A stretch of DNA of 64,000 bases from Microbacterium sufflavum (GTDB lineage: Bacteria > Actinomycetota > Actinomycetes > Actinomycetales > Microbacteriaceae): assembly GCF_023101165.1 (NCBI RefSeq), contig NZ_CP078076.1, positions 2,418,001 through 2,482,000 on the forward strand. The letters run 5' to 3'. Positions 1-7,752 of the stretch are shown piece by piece. Within the stretch, counting starts at the first letter, position 1; each line of letters opens with the position of its first letter. The notes under the pieces are model-generated. The model saw only the letters and a list, made by a program, of their open reading frames with translations. It was not told the DNA's origin and searched no databases. A program made the position numbers and the translations under genes.

Positions 1-8
1 CCCTCGAC

Positions 9-14
9 CAGAAT
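9..14 (+). promoter_or_regulatory. Leaderless-type -10 hexamer of the HTH gene
   Basis: CAGAAT ends 6 nt before ATG at 21, the spacing seen at many starts in this window. It keeps the two key -10 bases (A2, T6). Confidence 0.45.
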
Positions 15-20
15 GTGGGT

Positions 21-299
21 ATGACACCCGCTCCGACCCCCGCACCGCAGTTCCTCGCTCCCGCGCAGGTCGCGGAGCTCCTGAGCATCGACGTGGCCGA
101 GGTGATCGGCCTCATCCACGAGGGGCGACTGCGCGGCGCGCAACTGGGTTCGCCCGCGCGCTGGCGCGTGGAGGAGGCCAGCATCGAGGGGTACCTCGCC
201 GAGCAGTCGGAAGAGGCACGCAGGATGGCGCTGTGGCGTCAGTCGCAGACCGCGAGCTTCCCCGAGGTGTGGGGAACGTCCGCGGCTCACACGCGCTGA
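21..299 (+). CDS. Helix-turn-helix (excisionase/MerR-like) DNA-binding protein
   Basis: A protein of about 92 residues. Residues 10-55 look like the winged-helix HTH of the excisionase family: 'PAQVAELLSIDVAEVIGLIHEGRL' followed by a strand with RWRV and a helix ending in YLAEQSEE. Such proteins bind DNA; nothing here identifies the target. There is no integrase or phage gene nearby, so a chromosomal regulator is more likely than a phage excisionase. I chose ATG 21 over GTG 15 because a -10-like hexamer ends 6 nt before it. The 3' end overlaps the end of the convergent gene by 13 nt. Confidence 0.75.
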   Translation: MTPAPTPAPQFLAPAQVAELLSIDVAEVIGLIHEGRLRGAQLGSPARWRVEEASIEGYLAEQSEEARRMALWRQSQTASFPEVWGTSAAHTR

Positions 300-898
300 T
301 CGCCGGAGAAGCGCACGACGACGAGCGCCGCGTACGGGACGATGCGGAACCCGCGCACCGCAGCGGCTCGCCGCGACTCCCCGGTGTCGTGCAGCGCCAG
401 ATCAAGGTGATCGGCGGCGGCGCGATCGATCGTGCCGTGCACGTCGTCTCCGTGCCGTGTGGTCAGGTGGACGGGTACGCGTCGTCGCGCGAGGTCGCGC
501 AGCACGAAGCCGATCGGCATACGCTCGCGGAGGGTGCGCTCGGCGGGCCGATGCTCGTCGAGGCTGGAGAGCATGGCGCCGTGGTCGACGGCGAGACCCG
601 TGATCGCGGGGAGGGGAATCAGCAGGGCCGACGCGGCAGCCCTCGCCTCCTGCGGTACCCGCGAGACCGCTGCGATCCAGTCGACGCCGAGGGATCGGAG
701 CGTCACCGGAAGCCGGTGGCCGTCCGCCAGGTCGACGACCGCGTCGGCGTCGGCGGCGCAGAGCTGCCGGAGACGCGAGTGCAGGTCGAGTCGGGAGATG
801 CGGAGCCGCTCGGACTCCGCATCCAGCGCGGCGCGCTCCGCCTCCCACTCCGAGGCGAGCTGGCTCTCGAGGTCGTCGAAGAGGCGGTCCCAGTGCAC
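287..898 (-). CDS. Conserved actinobacterial hypothetical protein
   Basis: A protein of 203 residues that I do not recognise as a named family. The first 35 residues are acidic and probably helical (LFDDLESQLASEWEAERAALDAE). The rest is a mixed alpha/beta body with VVDLADGHRLPVTL and the late strand RIVPYAALVVVRFSG, which could be a small barrel. There is no signal peptide or membrane segment. GTG 898 is supported by TACGCT ending 7 nt upstream. It is divergent from the Rv3235-family gene. The reading frame has strong codon bias over its full length, so it is a real gene, but its role is unknown. Confidence 0.7.
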   Translation of the reverse strand: MHWDRLFDDLESQLASEWEAERAALDAESERLRISRLDLHSRLRQLCAADADAVVDLADGHRLPVTLRSLGVDWIAAVSRVPQEARAAASALLIPLPAITGLAVDHGAMLSSLDEHRPAERTLRERMPIGFVLRDLARRRVPVHLTTRHGDDVHGTIDRAAADHLDLALHDTGESRRAAAVRGFRIVPYAALVVVRFSGDQRV

Positions 899-905
899 CC
901 GACAG

Positions 906-911
906 AGCGTA
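906..911 (-). promoter_or_regulatory. Leaderless-type -10 hexamer (TACGCT)
   Basis: TACGCT on the minus strand, 7 nt before GTG 898. Confidence 0.5.
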
Positions 912-937
912 GGGGGAGCGCGGGTCGGATGTACGAG

Positions 938-946
938 TTATCCACA
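938..946 (+). promoter_or_regulatory. DnaA-box-like nonamer TTATCCACA
   Basis: An exact match to the classical DnaA box TTATNCACA (R1 type), alone in a 127-bp divergent intergenic region. I saw no second box, AT-rich unwinding region or dnaA/dnaN genes nearby, so this is not an origin. It could titrate DnaA or control one of the flanking genes. Confidence 0.5.
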
Positions 947-1025
947 TAGTTCCGCTGATCGCCCCCGCGCGGGTGCTCGCGCGTGCTCGACTGTCGCCGT
1001 TCGTCCGCCGACCGGAGAGTTCGCC

Positions 1026-1412
1026 ATGATGCTTCACGAGTACTTCGCCCCGCAGCCGACGCCCACGCGTCAGCTTCCCGATCCCGCACCGCTGCTGCGC
1101 CGTCTCACGCACGGCGTCCTGGAAGTGCTCGCCGGTGTGCGGGAGATCGATCAGCTCGCGCGATGGTTCAGCGAGGACGCGTACCGGAGTCTGGTCGTGC
1201 GTTCGAACCTGGCGGCACGGGCGAGGAGCGCGCGGGGTGTGCCGCCGGCGCGACCGACGTTCGTGATCCGTTCGCTCCGGGTCACGGAGCCGGTCGACGG
1301 CGTGATCGAAGCGGTCGTCGTCGTGGCAGGTCCCGGACGGACCAGGGCGGTCGCGGTGCGACTCGAAGGGCTCGATCGACGATGGCGGGCGACGTCGCTG
1401 GCCATCCTCTGA
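1026..1412 (+). CDS. Rv3235 family protein
   Basis: A protein of 128 residues that I assign to the Rv3235-like actinobacterial family, from the C-terminal half (WFSEDAYRSLVVRSNL ... RVTEPVDGVIEAVVVVAGPGRTRAVAVRLEGLDRRWRATSL reading as a small beta-rich domain) and from its place in the Rv3219-Rv3240 syntenic block near pdtaS and whiB1. The function of the family is not known. The start could be ATG 1026 or ATG 1029; 'GGAGAG' lies about 8 nt upstream. The gene ends 24 nt before pdtaS, which has its own promoter hexamer. Confidence 0.7.
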   Translation: MMLHEYFAPQPTPTRQLPDPAPLLRRLTHGVLEVLAGVREIDQLARWFSEDAYRSLVVRSNLAARARSARGVPPARPTFVIRSLRVTEPVDGVIEAVVVVAGPGRTRAVAVRLEGLDRRWRATSLAIL

Positions 1413-1424
1413 GGCGGTGCGGCC

Positions 1425-1430
1425 TAGGCT
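1425..1430 (+). promoter_or_regulatory. Leaderless-type -10 hexamer of pdtaS (TAGGCT)
   Basis: TAGGCT ends 6 nt before GTG 1437; there is no Shine-Dalgarno sequence in between. Confidence 0.6.
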
Positions 1431-1436
1431 GGGTAG

Positions 1437-2921
1437 GTGTCAACCCTCAGCGACCTCGCCCAGACCCAGGGCCTTCTGACCGACGACGACATCGAGTGGC
1501 TGCACCGTCTTGCCGGTGACGGTCAGCTCCTCGCCGACCTGGCCTCCGCGGACATCGTGCTGTGGATCCAGACGGAGGACGGGTCCTTCATCGCCGTCGC
1601 CCACGCCCGTCCGAGCGGCGCGGCGACGCTGTTCTACCGGGACATCGTCGGCGAGCGTGTTCGTCCGCAGTGGCGCACGCAGGTCCAGGGCGCTTTCGAG
1701 TCGGCGGAGATCGTGGACTCCTCCTCGCCGGATTGGTTCGAGGAGACGCCCACGCGCGTGCGGGCGGTTCCGATCGTGATCACCCGCCGCGGCGACGACG
1801 TGGCGCCCTCCGTCATCGGGGTCGTGACCCGCCACACCAACCTCGGCGAGGTCCGCACGCCGTCGCGGCAGCAGATCACGTTCGACGAGTGCGCGAACGA
1901 CCTGTTCCGCATGATCGCGGACGGCAGCTTCCCCGACCCGGCCGCACCGACCTCACCCCGTCGCGGAGCGCCGCGTGCGTCCGACGGCCTGATCCGCATC
2001 GACGTCGACGGGATCACCACCTTCGCGAGCCCGAACGCGCTCTCGGCGTTCAACCGCATGGGATTCGACGACGAGCTCGAGGGGGAATCGCTCGCGGAGG
2101 TCACGACCCGGCTGGTACCGCCCTCGCGGCAGGTCGACGAGTCGCTGCCGGTCGTCGTCACCGGCCGCGCACCGTGGCGCACCGACATCGAGGCGCGCGG
2201 TGTGACCGTCTCGTTGCGCGCGATCCCGCTGAAGGACCACGGCACCCGCATCGGCGCGATCGTGCTCTGCCGCGATGTCTCGGAACTGCGGCATCAGGAG
2301 CAGGAGCTGATCACGAAGGACGCGACCATCCGGGAGATCCACCACCGGGTGAAGAACAACCTGCAGACCGTGGCGTCGCTGCTACGGATCCAGGCGCGTC
2401 GCACGCACTCCGACGAGGCCCGAGACGCGCTCACGCAGGCCATGCGCCGGGTCGACGCGATCGCCGTCGTGCACGACACGCTGGCCCAGGGACTCACCCA
2501 GAAGGTCGACTTCGACGAGGTGTTCGATCGGGTCCTCAAGCTGGTCGCAGAGGTGGCGTCCGCGCCGAACACTCGGGCTCGTACGCAGTCGACGGGGCGC
2601 TTCGGGGTGCTCCCGAGCGAGTATGCCACGCCGCTCGCCCTCGCGCTGACGGAGGTCGTCACGAACGCAGTGGAGCACGGGCTCGCGGGTCAGGAGGGCT
2701 CGGTGACCATCGACGCCCAGCGCACCGAGGACAACCTCCGCGTCACCGTGCGCGACACCGGCCACGGGCTGCCGGAGGGGCGCGTCGGTCAGGGCCTCGG
2801 CACGCAGATCATCCGCACGCTCATCCAGGGGGAGCTCGGCGGGTCGATCGAGTGGCGCGGCAGCGAGGGTGAGGGCACCGAGGTGGTCATCGACATCCCG
2901 CTGCGATGGCTGGAGCGCTGA
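1437..2921 (+). CDS. pdtaS: PdtaS-like sensor histidine kinase
   Basis: A soluble HisKA_2-class histidine kinase of 494 residues, the size of M. tuberculosis PdtaS. Residues 1-165 form a GAF-like sensor domain, about 183-290 a PAS domain, and about 291-375 the dimerisation/phosphoacceptor region with 'EIHHRVKNNLQTVASLL' (phosphoacceptor H302 or H303). The ATPase domain follows, with N-box 'TEVVTNAVEHG' and 'DTGHGLPEG'. The known partner is PdtaR, an ANTAR antiterminator, which is not in this window. There are no membrane segments, so it senses a cytoplasmic signal. It is convergent with whiB1 across a strong terminator. GTG start, probably leaderless. Confidence 0.92.
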   Translation: MSTLSDLAQTQGLLTDDDIEWLHRLAGDGQLLADLASADIVLWIQTEDGSFIAVAHARPSGAATLFYRDIVGERVRPQWRTQVQGAFESAEIVDSSSPDWFEETPTRVRAVPIVITRRGDDVAPSVIGVVTRHTNLGEVRTPSRQQITFDECANDLFRMIADGSFPDPAAPTSPRRGAPRASDGLIRIDVDGITTFASPNALSAFNRMGFDDELEGESLAEVTTRLVPPSRQVDESLPVVVTGRAPWRTDIEARGVTVSLRAIPLKDHGTRIGAIVLCRDVSELRHQEQELITKDATIREIHHRVKNNLQTVASLLRIQARRTHSDEARDALTQAMRRVDAIAVVHDTLAQGLTQKVDFDEVFDRVLKLVAEVASAPNTRARTQSTGRFGVLPSEYATPLALALTEVVTNAVEHGLAGQEGSVTIDAQRTEDNLRVTVRDTGHGLPEGRVGQGLGTQIIRTLIQGELGGSIEWRGSEGEGTEVVIDIPLRWLER

Positions 2922-2941
2922 ACGCGGACACCGGACAGACG

Positions 2942-2974
2942 GAAGCGGCCTGAGATCTGATCTCAGGCCGCTTC
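2942..2974. terminator. Bidirectional terminator hairpin between pdtaS and whiB1
   Basis: A perfect 15-bp inverted repeat with a 3-nt loop (CTG). It lies 20 nt past the pdtaS stop and 7 nt past the whiB1 stop, so it can serve both convergent genes. It has no clear U-tract. Confidence 0.85.
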
Positions 2975-2981
2975 GAAGTCG

Positions 2982-3230
2982 TCAGGAGGCGCGGCGGGCG
3001 CGGGCGGCGCGGCGCTTGAGTGCGCGGCGCTCGTCCTCGGACAGGCCGCCCCAGACGCCCGAGTCCTGGCTGGTCTCCAGGGCGTACTGCAGGCAGATCT
3101 CGGTGACGGTGCACGTGGCGCAGACCGTCTTGGCCTTCTCGATCTGGTCGACGGCCGGTCCGGTGTTGCCGACGGGAAAGAAAAGCTCGGGGTCGACGGT
3201 CAGGCAGGCGGCCTTATCGCGCCAGTCCAT
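2982..3230 (-). CDS. whiB1: WhiB1-like iron-sulfur transcriptional regulator
   Basis: An 82-residue Wbl protein. The four cluster cysteines are C9, C37, C40 and C46 (C-x2-C-x5-C), followed by the GVWGG turn and a basic C-terminal tail (RRALKRRAARARRAS) that contacts DNA. The opening MDWRDKAAC and the DPELFFPVGN stretch match WhiB1 rather than other Wbl types. WhiB1 carries a 4Fe-4S cluster that reacts with nitric oxide and works with the primary sigma factor. The start has a GAGGAG ribosome site about 6 nt upstream. The promoter region to its right holds a 12-bp palindrome (3351-3362). Confidence 0.93.
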   Translation of the reverse strand: MDWRDKAACLTVDPELFFPVGNTGPAVDQIEKAKTVCATCTVTEICLQYALETSQDSGVWGGLSEDERRALKRRAARARRAS

Positions 3231-3350
3231 GGGGGCTCCTCGGTGTGGATTTCATGAGATGTCGCGATGCGACTTCTCGATTCGGGCGGCGGTTCGGGTT
3301 CCGCTACCCTGTTGAGATGCGGGCGGATGCCCGCCGATTGTGATGCGAAC

Positions 3351-3362
3351 GCGAACGTTCGC
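3351..3362. promoter_or_regulatory. 12-bp palindrome upstream of whiB1
   Basis: GCGAACGTTCGC is a perfect palindrome about 120 bp upstream of the whiB1 start, in the 229-bp divergent region. A second hairpin (GCGGGC-GGAT-GCCCGC, 3319-3334) lies between it and whiB1. The spacing does not fit a LexA box (GAAC-N4-GTTC). It is a possible operator, but the binding protein is unknown. Confidence 0.35.
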
Positions 3363-3459
3363 CCCACGCCGCTGTGGGAGCACATGACTTTCTCTATTCT
3401 GTTACATGGATACCCTGAAATCAAGGGTTTTCTCTGCTTTGCACCCCCAGGAGGACCCC

Positions 3460-3846
3460 GTGCGCGCACCGGGAATCGCCCTCGCCGCGTCCGCGGTGCT
3501 CGCTCTGGAAGCCGCCGCGCTCGTCGTGTTCGCGGCGATCGAGGTGGCCGGTCTCGGTGCGGGGGACGCGGCGTCGTCGACGACGGCGATCGCGCTCATC
3601 GTGCTGACCCTGATCGGCGCAGCGGCCCTCGTCGCGTTCGCCGTGGGGACGCGTTCCGGGCGGTCGTGGGCGCGCTCCGGCGGGGTGGTGGCTCAGGTGC
3701 TCGCGGTCGCCCTGGCGCTGGGATCGCTCACGGTGCAGCCGGTGCCGTGGGCGTTCGTGCTGGGACTCGCGGTTCCGGGAGTCGTCGGCTTCGCGCTGCT
3801 CATCTCCAGCGCGCGACGCGAAGGCGAGCGCCGCGGGGCGGAGTGA
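3460..3846 (+). CDS. Small four-helix membrane protein, hypothetical
   Basis: About 128 residues with four predicted membrane segments (roughly 5-27, 40-65, 72-90 and 94-115) and a basic/acidic tail. I do not recognise a family. The frame is open from ATG 3406, but the first 18 codons of that longer form use AT-ending and rare codons (AGG, TCA, GTT, TTG) unlike the rest. GTG 3460 has AGGAGG 5 nt upstream, so I treat 3406-3459 as leader. A TATTCT hexamer at 3395-3400 is a plausible -10. Divergent from whiB1. Confidence 0.65.
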   Translation: MRAPGIALAASAVLALEAAALVVFAAIEVAGLGAGDAASSTTAIALIVLTLIGAAALVAFAVGTRSGRSWARSGGVVAQVLAVALALGSLTVQPVPWAFVLGLAVPGVVGFALLISSARREGERRGAE

Positions 3847-3864
3847 CGCCCCACGGCGCCATGC

Positions 3865-4338
3865 TCACGCGTCGATGCCGAGCTGCTTGCGCAGTCGCGC
3901 CACGTGGCCCGTGGCCTTCACGTTGTACTGCGCGAGCGTGATCACGCCCTCCTCGTCGAGCACGAAGGTCGAACGGATCACGCCCTCGACCACCTTGCCG
4001 TAGTTCATCTTCTCGCCCCAGGCGCCGTACGCCTCGTGGACCGCGTGGTCGGGGTCGCTGAGCAGCGGGAACGTGAGACCGTCGCGTTCGCGGAAGGTGG
4101 TCAGGGTGGCGGGGTCGTCGCGAGAGACCCCGACGACCTGGTAGCCGGCACCCTGCAGCGACGAGATGCTGTCGCGGAAGTCGCAGGCCTCGGTCGTGCA
4201 CCCGGGGGTCATCGCAGCGGGGTAGAAGTAGAGCACGGTCTTGCGGCCGCGCAGGTCGGCCAGGGAGACGGGGTTCCCGTCCTGGTCGAGGAGGGTGAAG
4301 TCGGGGGCGGCAGTACCGGGTTCCAGGCGCTCAGTCAC
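3865..4338 (-). CDS. bcp: Thioredoxin-dependent peroxiredoxin (Bcp/PrxQ type)
   Basis: A 157-residue peroxiredoxin. The peroxidatic cysteine is C47 in 'PAAMTPGCTTEAC' and the resolving cysteine C52, the five-residue spacing of the atypical 2-Cys Bcp/PrxQ class. It reduces hydrogen peroxide and organic hydroperoxides in the cytoplasm using thioredoxin. It lies 9 nt after rsgA, but TAAAGT ends 6 nt before its GTG, so it can be transcribed alone. It is a few genes from SigH, whose family controls thiol stress, but I see no SigH-type promoter at this gene. Confidence 0.9.
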   Translation of the reverse strand: MTERLEPGTAAPDFTLLDQDGNPVSLADLRGRKTVLYFYPAAMTPGCTTEACDFRDSISSLQGAGYQVVGVSRDDPATLTTFRERDGLTFPLLSDPDHAVHEAYGAWGEKMNYGKVVEGVIRSTFVLDEEGVITLAQYNVKATGHVARLRKQLGIDA

Positions 4339-4344
4339 CCGTCC

Positions 4345-4350
4345 ACTTTA
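4345..4350 (-). promoter_or_regulatory. Leaderless-type -10 hexamer of bcp (TAAAGT)
   Basis: TAAAGT on the minus strand ends 6 nt before GTG 4338 and overlaps the rsgA stop codon. Confidence 0.55.
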
Positions 4351-5415
4351 TCGGCCGGGAGTCTGCTCCGCCTTGTCGGCGAACGTCTGCAGGAGGCGCT
4401 GCAGCGAGTCGAGGCGCGCGCGGCCCGTCTCGCTCAGCTCTCCGCGCTCCGCGGCCTCGATGAGGGCGCAGTCCGGCGCATCGGGCAGGTGGGTGCAGCC
4501 TCGGGGGCAGTTCTCCGCGATCACGGCGAGTTCCGTGAACGCCGCCAGGATGTTGGCGGGATCGACGTGTCCGAGGCCGAACGAGCGCACACCGGGAGTG
4601 TCGATGACCCATCCCGTGCCGTCCGGACCCTCGTAGCGCAGCGACACGGTCGACGAGGAGGTGTGGCGCCCACGGCCGGTGACCTGGTTGACGTGACCAG
4701 TCGCGCGGCCGGCGGACGGGACCAGCGCGTTGACGAGCGTCGACTTCCCGACGCCGGAGTGACCGACGAAGACGGTCGAGTGGCCGACCAGCGCCTCGCC
4801 GATCTCCGCCACGGGCATCTCGTCGCGTGCGCTGGTGAAGACGCGCAGGTCGAGGCCGTCGAAGTGGGCGAGGAACTCCGCGGGGTCGGCGAGGTCGGTC
4901 TTCGTCACGACCAGCAGCGGGCGGATGCCCGCGTCGAGCGCCGCGACGAGGTAGCGGTCGACCAGGCGGGCCCTCGGCTCCGGGTCGGCGGCGGCGACGA
5001 CCACGAGCATCTGGTCGGCGTTGGCCACGATCACGCGTTCGACCTGGTCGGTGTCGTCGGCGCTGCGGCGCAGCAGGGACGTGCGGTCGAGGATGCCCAC
5101 GATCCGCCCGAGCGTGCCCTCGGCGCCCGAGGTGTCGCCCACGACGCGAGCCTGATCGCCGGTCACGATCGGCGTGCGCCGCAGTTCGCGAGCGCGCGCG
5201 GCCGTGATCGTGTGCTCCTCGGCCGTGCCCTCGTCGAGGAGGACGGAATAGCGTCCACGATCGACGCCGAGCACGCGGCCGATCTGGGCGTCCTCGTGCG
5301 CTGGTCGGCGCTTGGTGCGCGGACGGTTCGCCTTCGGGTTCGGACGCGTGCGGATCGCGCTCTCGTCGTACTCCTCGAAGTCGTCGTCGAGGTCGGTGTC
5401 GTCGAGCCAGCTCAC
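4348..5415 (-). CDS. rsgA: Ribosome small-subunit-dependent GTPase RsgA
   Basis: A 355-residue circularly permuted GTPase that checks late 30S subunit maturation. After a variable acidic/basic N-terminus comes an OB-fold (about 44-95), then G4 'TKTDL' (171-175), the P-loop 'GHSGVGKS' (218-225) and G3 'DTPG' (272-275): the order G4-G1-G3 is diagnostic. The C-terminal zinc ligands are C303, C307, H309 and C316. It starts 2 nt after the aroA stop, so the two are one transcript. The same pair occurs in mycobacteria. Confidence 0.94.
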   Translation of the reverse strand: MSWLDDTDLDDDFEEYDESAIRTRPNPKANRPRTKRRPAHEDAQIGRVLGVDRGRYSVLLDEGTAEEHTITAARARELRRTPIVTGDQARVVGDTSGAEGTLGRIVGILDRTSLLRRSADDTDQVERVIVANADQMLVVVAAADPEPRARLVDRYLVAALDAGIRPLLVVTKTDLADPAEFLAHFDGLDLRVFTSARDEMPVAEIGEALVGHSTVFVGHSGVGKSTLVNALVPSAGRATGHVNQVTGRGRHTSSSTVSLRYEGPDGTGWVIDTPGVRSFGLGHVDPANILAAFTELAVIAENCPRGCTHLPDAPDCALIEAAERGELSETGRARLDSLQRLLQTFADKAEQTPGR

Positions 5416-5417
5416 CG

Positions 5418-6734
5418 TCAGCCTCGCAGCATCCGCTCCCAGAGCATCGTGAACTCCGGGAGGGTCTTCGCGGTCGTGCCGATGTCATCGATCTCGACGC
5501 CGGGCACCCGCAGTCCGATGAGGGCCCCCGTCGTCGCCATACGGTGATCGTGGTGCGCGGGCCACGTACCCCCGCGCAGGGGGGAGGGCACGATCCGCAG
5601 GCCGTCGGGAAGCTCCTCGGCGGTGCCGCCCAGCGCGCGCAGGTTCCCTACGAGCGCCGCGATGCGGTCGGTCTCGTGCAGGCGGATGTGCCCGATGCCG
5701 CGGATCGTGGTCGGGGACTCTGCGAATGCCGCGAGACCGACCAGTGTGGGCGTGAGCTCGCTCGCCGCGGAGAGGTCGATGTCGAGGCCGCGGATGCTCG
5801 TGCCCGCGCGCACCGTGAGGGTGCCACCGTGGCGGGACACGTGGGCGCCGGCGCTCTGCAGGATCTCCGGCAGGAGCGCGCCGGGCTGCGTCGAGTGCGC
5901 CGGCCAGCCGGTGATCGACACCGCTCCGCCCGTGACGAGCGCGGCGGCGAGGAACGGCGCGGCGTTCGACAGATCCGGCTCGATCGCGATCTCCTTCGCA
6001 CGCGGCACGCCGGCCTCGACCAGCCACTCGCCGACGGCCGGGCGCTCGATGCGGATGCCGCGGCGGCTCAGCGCCTCGATCGTCATGTCGATGTGGGGCA
6101 GGCTCGGCAGCCGCTCGCCCGTGTGCACGAGGTGCAGGCCGACATCGAAGCGCGGGGCGGCGAGCAGCAGGCCCGACACGAACTGGCTCGAGGCGGAGGC
6201 GTCGATCTCGACCCGGCCGCCGCGGATCCGGCCGTGCCCGCGGATGGTGAACGGCAGCGCCCAGGTGCCCTCGTCGTCGATGTCGACCCCGAGGTCGCGC
6301 AGGGCGCTGATCAGGCCGCCCATCGGACGATGCAGCGCGGTCTCGTGGGCCGTGAGGTGCACGTCGTTCTCGGCGAGACCCGCGAGCGGGGAGATGAAAC
6401 GCATGACCGTGCCCGCCTGACCGCAGTCGATGGTGACACCGCCGTGTAGCTTCGCCGGGGTGACGACCAGATCGGGACCGAACTCGTGACCGCCGTCGAC
6501 CTCCTCCACGCCGACGCCGAGGGCGCGCAGGGCCTCGATCATGCGCTGGGAGTCGTCGCTGTGGAGCGGGGCGATCAGACGCCCCGGACCGTCGGCGATC
6601 GCCGCGATGATGAGCTCACGGTTCGTCAGAGACTTCGATCCGGGGATCGTGAGCTCGGCGCGCACCGGCGCGTCGGTGGTGGGCGCGGGATAGGCGCCCT
6701 GCACACGGGAGGGGGAATACCTTTTGGCGCTCAT
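5418..6734 (-). CDS. aroA: 3-phosphoshikimate 1-carboxyvinyltransferase (EPSP synthase)
   Basis: A 438-residue cytoplasmic enzyme that joins PEP to shikimate-3-phosphate, the sixth step of the shikimate pathway. It has 'LTIPGSKSLTNRELIIAAIADG' (PEP/S3P-binding lysine), 'DCGQAGTVMRF' and the late 'HETDRIAAL' motif. The DCGQAGT form differs from the common NAGTA(M/T)R motif of many enzymes but is seen in actinobacterial ones. It is first in an operon with rsgA. 'AAGGTGAG' lies about 6 nt before ATG 6734. It is divergent from sigH. Confidence 0.94.
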   Translation of the reverse strand: MSAKRYSPSRVQGAYPAPTTDAPVRAELTIPGSKSLTNRELIIAAIADGPGRLIAPLHSDDSQRMIEALRALGVGVEEVDGGHEFGPDLVVTPAKLHGGVTIDCGQAGTVMRFISPLAGLAENDVHLTAHETALHRPMGGLISALRDLGVDIDDEGTWALPFTIRGHGRIRGGRVEIDASASSQFVSGLLLAAPRFDVGLHLVHTGERLPSLPHIDMTIEALSRRGIRIERPAVGEWLVEAGVPRAKEIAIEPDLSNAAPFLAAALVTGGAVSITGWPAHSTQPGALLPEILQSAGAHVSRHGGTLTVRAGTSIRGLDIDLSAASELTPTLVGLAAFAESPTTIRGIGHIRLHETDRIAALVGNLRALGGTAEELPDGLRIVPSPLRGGTWPAHHDHRMATTGALIGLRVPGVEIDDIGTTAKTLPEFTMLWERMLRG

Positions 6735-6848
6735 CGGTTCTCACCTTAGTAAACAGGACGCCGTCATCGTGAGAAGCGGCGCACCCGAGGCAGGAAGGGA
6801 TGGGCATGCCCGCGACGTTGGAGCGCGAGGTGATCGACCTCCGCGGCC

Positions 6849-6854
6849 TAGACT
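6849..6854 (+). promoter_or_regulatory. -10-like hexamer just before sigH (TAGACT)
   Basis: TAGACT ends 8 nt before ATG 6863 (5 nt before an in-frame GTG at 6860). A weak SigH/SigR-like pair also exists upstream: GGAAG at 6793-6797 and GTT at 6817-6819, separated by 19 nt. Confidence 0.4.
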
Positions 6855-6862
6855 GGCCGGTG

Positions 6863-7468
6863 ATGGATGACACCGCAACCGCAGACACCGTCGGCGACCC
6901 TCGACGCGAGTTCGAGGAGCAGGCGCTCCCCTTCATGGACCAGCTGTACGCGGCGGCCATGCGCATGACCAGGAACCCGGCGGACGCCGCCGACCTGGTG
7001 CAGGAGACCTTCGTGAAGGCGTACGGGTCGTGGTCGACCTTCTCCCAGGGCACGAACCTCAAGGCCTGGCTGTACCGCATCCTGACGAACACGTACATCA
7101 ACATCTACCGCAAGCGTCAGCGCGAGCCGTTCCAGGGCACCATCGACGAGCTCGAGGACTGGCAGCTCGGCGGTGCCGAGTCGACCACCGCCTCGCACAG
7201 TCGCTCCGCCGAAGCCGAGGCGATCGACCGCATGCCGGCCTCGGTCGTGAAGGATGCGCTGCAGGCCGTCCCGGAGGACTTCCGGCTGGCGGTGTATCTG
7301 GCGGATGTCGAGGGCTTCGCGTATCAGGAGATCGCCGACATCATGAAGACCCCCATCGGCACCGTGATGAGCCGTCTGCACCGTGGCAGGCGGATGCTGC
7401 GGGAGCTGCTGGCCGACTATGCCGCCGAGCGAGGCATCGCCGCGGCTGAACCGAGGAGCACGAAATGA
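6863..7468 (+). CDS. sigH: ECF sigma factor SigH (SigR family), thiol/oxidative stress
   Basis: About 201 residues. Region 2 (about 21-95) holds '[22 protein letters not shown]' and '[16 protein letters not shown]'; region 4 (about 140-190) holds '[24 protein letters not shown]' and '[14 protein letters not shown]'. The match to mycobacterial SigH and Streptomyces SigR is close throughout. These factors direct thioredoxin, mycothiol and protease genes after disulfide stress. An in-frame GTG at 6800 would add 21 residues, but a -10-like TAGACT lies inside that stretch, so ATG 6863 is preferred. The stop overlaps the anti-sigma gene by 4 nt, so the two are [15 protein letters not shown] coupled. 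Confidence 0.93.
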   Translation: MDDTATADTVGDPRREFEEQALPFMDQLYAAAMRMTRNPADAADLVQETFVKAYGSWSTFSQGTNLKAWLYRILTNTYINIYRKRQREPFQGTIDELEDWQLGGAESTTASHSRSAEAEAIDRMPASVVKDALQAVPEDFRLAVYLADVEGFAYQEIADIMKTPIGTVMSRLHRGRRMLRELLADYAAERGIAAAEPRSTK

Positions 7469-7710
7469 GCGACTGCGGCTGCGACAAGGCCCGTCAGGAT
7501 CTGGAGGAGTACCTCCGCAACGAGGTGTGCAAGACCGAGCACGCCGAGATCCGCGAGCATCTCGAGAACTGCCCGTCCTGCCGGGACGAGGCGCTCGTGG
7601 CCACCACCCTCACCGAGGTCGTGGCGCGCGCCTGCAAGGAGACCGCTCCCGAGGAGCTGCGCGACCAGGTGTTCGCCCGCCTGCGCGAGGTGCAGGCCGC
7701 GCAGCACTGA
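7465..7710 (+). CDS. rsrA: Zinc-binding redox-sensing anti-sigma factor (RsrA/RshA type)
   Basis: An 81-residue ZAS-family anti-sigma factor. The motif H32-x3-C36-x2-C39 ('[10 protein letters not shown]') binds zinc. Further cysteines are C4, C6, C22 and C57. In RsrA/RshA, oxidation forms disulfides among these, zinc is lost and SigH is freed. The CGC near the N-terminus gives extra thiols in this version. It directly follows and overlaps sigH (ATGA), the standard arrangement. No separate promoter is seen. Confidence 0.92.
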   Translation: MSDCGCDKARQDLEEYLRNEVCKTEHAEIREHLENCPSCRDEALVATTLTEVVARACKETAPEELRDQVFARLREVQAAQH

Positions 7711-7740
7711 CTGGCCCGCTCGCGCGTCGGCGGCGGCCAA

Positions 7741-7746
7741 TAGGCT
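7741..7746 (+). promoter_or_regulatory. Leaderless-type -10 hexamer (TAGGCT)
   Basis: TAGGCT ends 6 nt before ATG 7753. Confidence 0.6.
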
Positions 7747-7752
7747 GGTCGC

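Noticed and set aside
21..299. A phage excisionase marking an integrated element
   Set aside because: No integrase, attachment repeats or phage genes are near; the neighbourhood is conserved chromosome.
938..946. A replication origin at the DnaA box
   Set aside because: Only one box is present, without an AT-rich region or dnaA, dnaN or gyrase genes.
3340..3365. A LexA (SOS) box at the GAACGTTC palindrome near whiB1
   Set aside because: The actinobacterial box is GAAC-N4-GTTC; the available spacings here are 0 or 6, and the flanking genes are not SOS genes.
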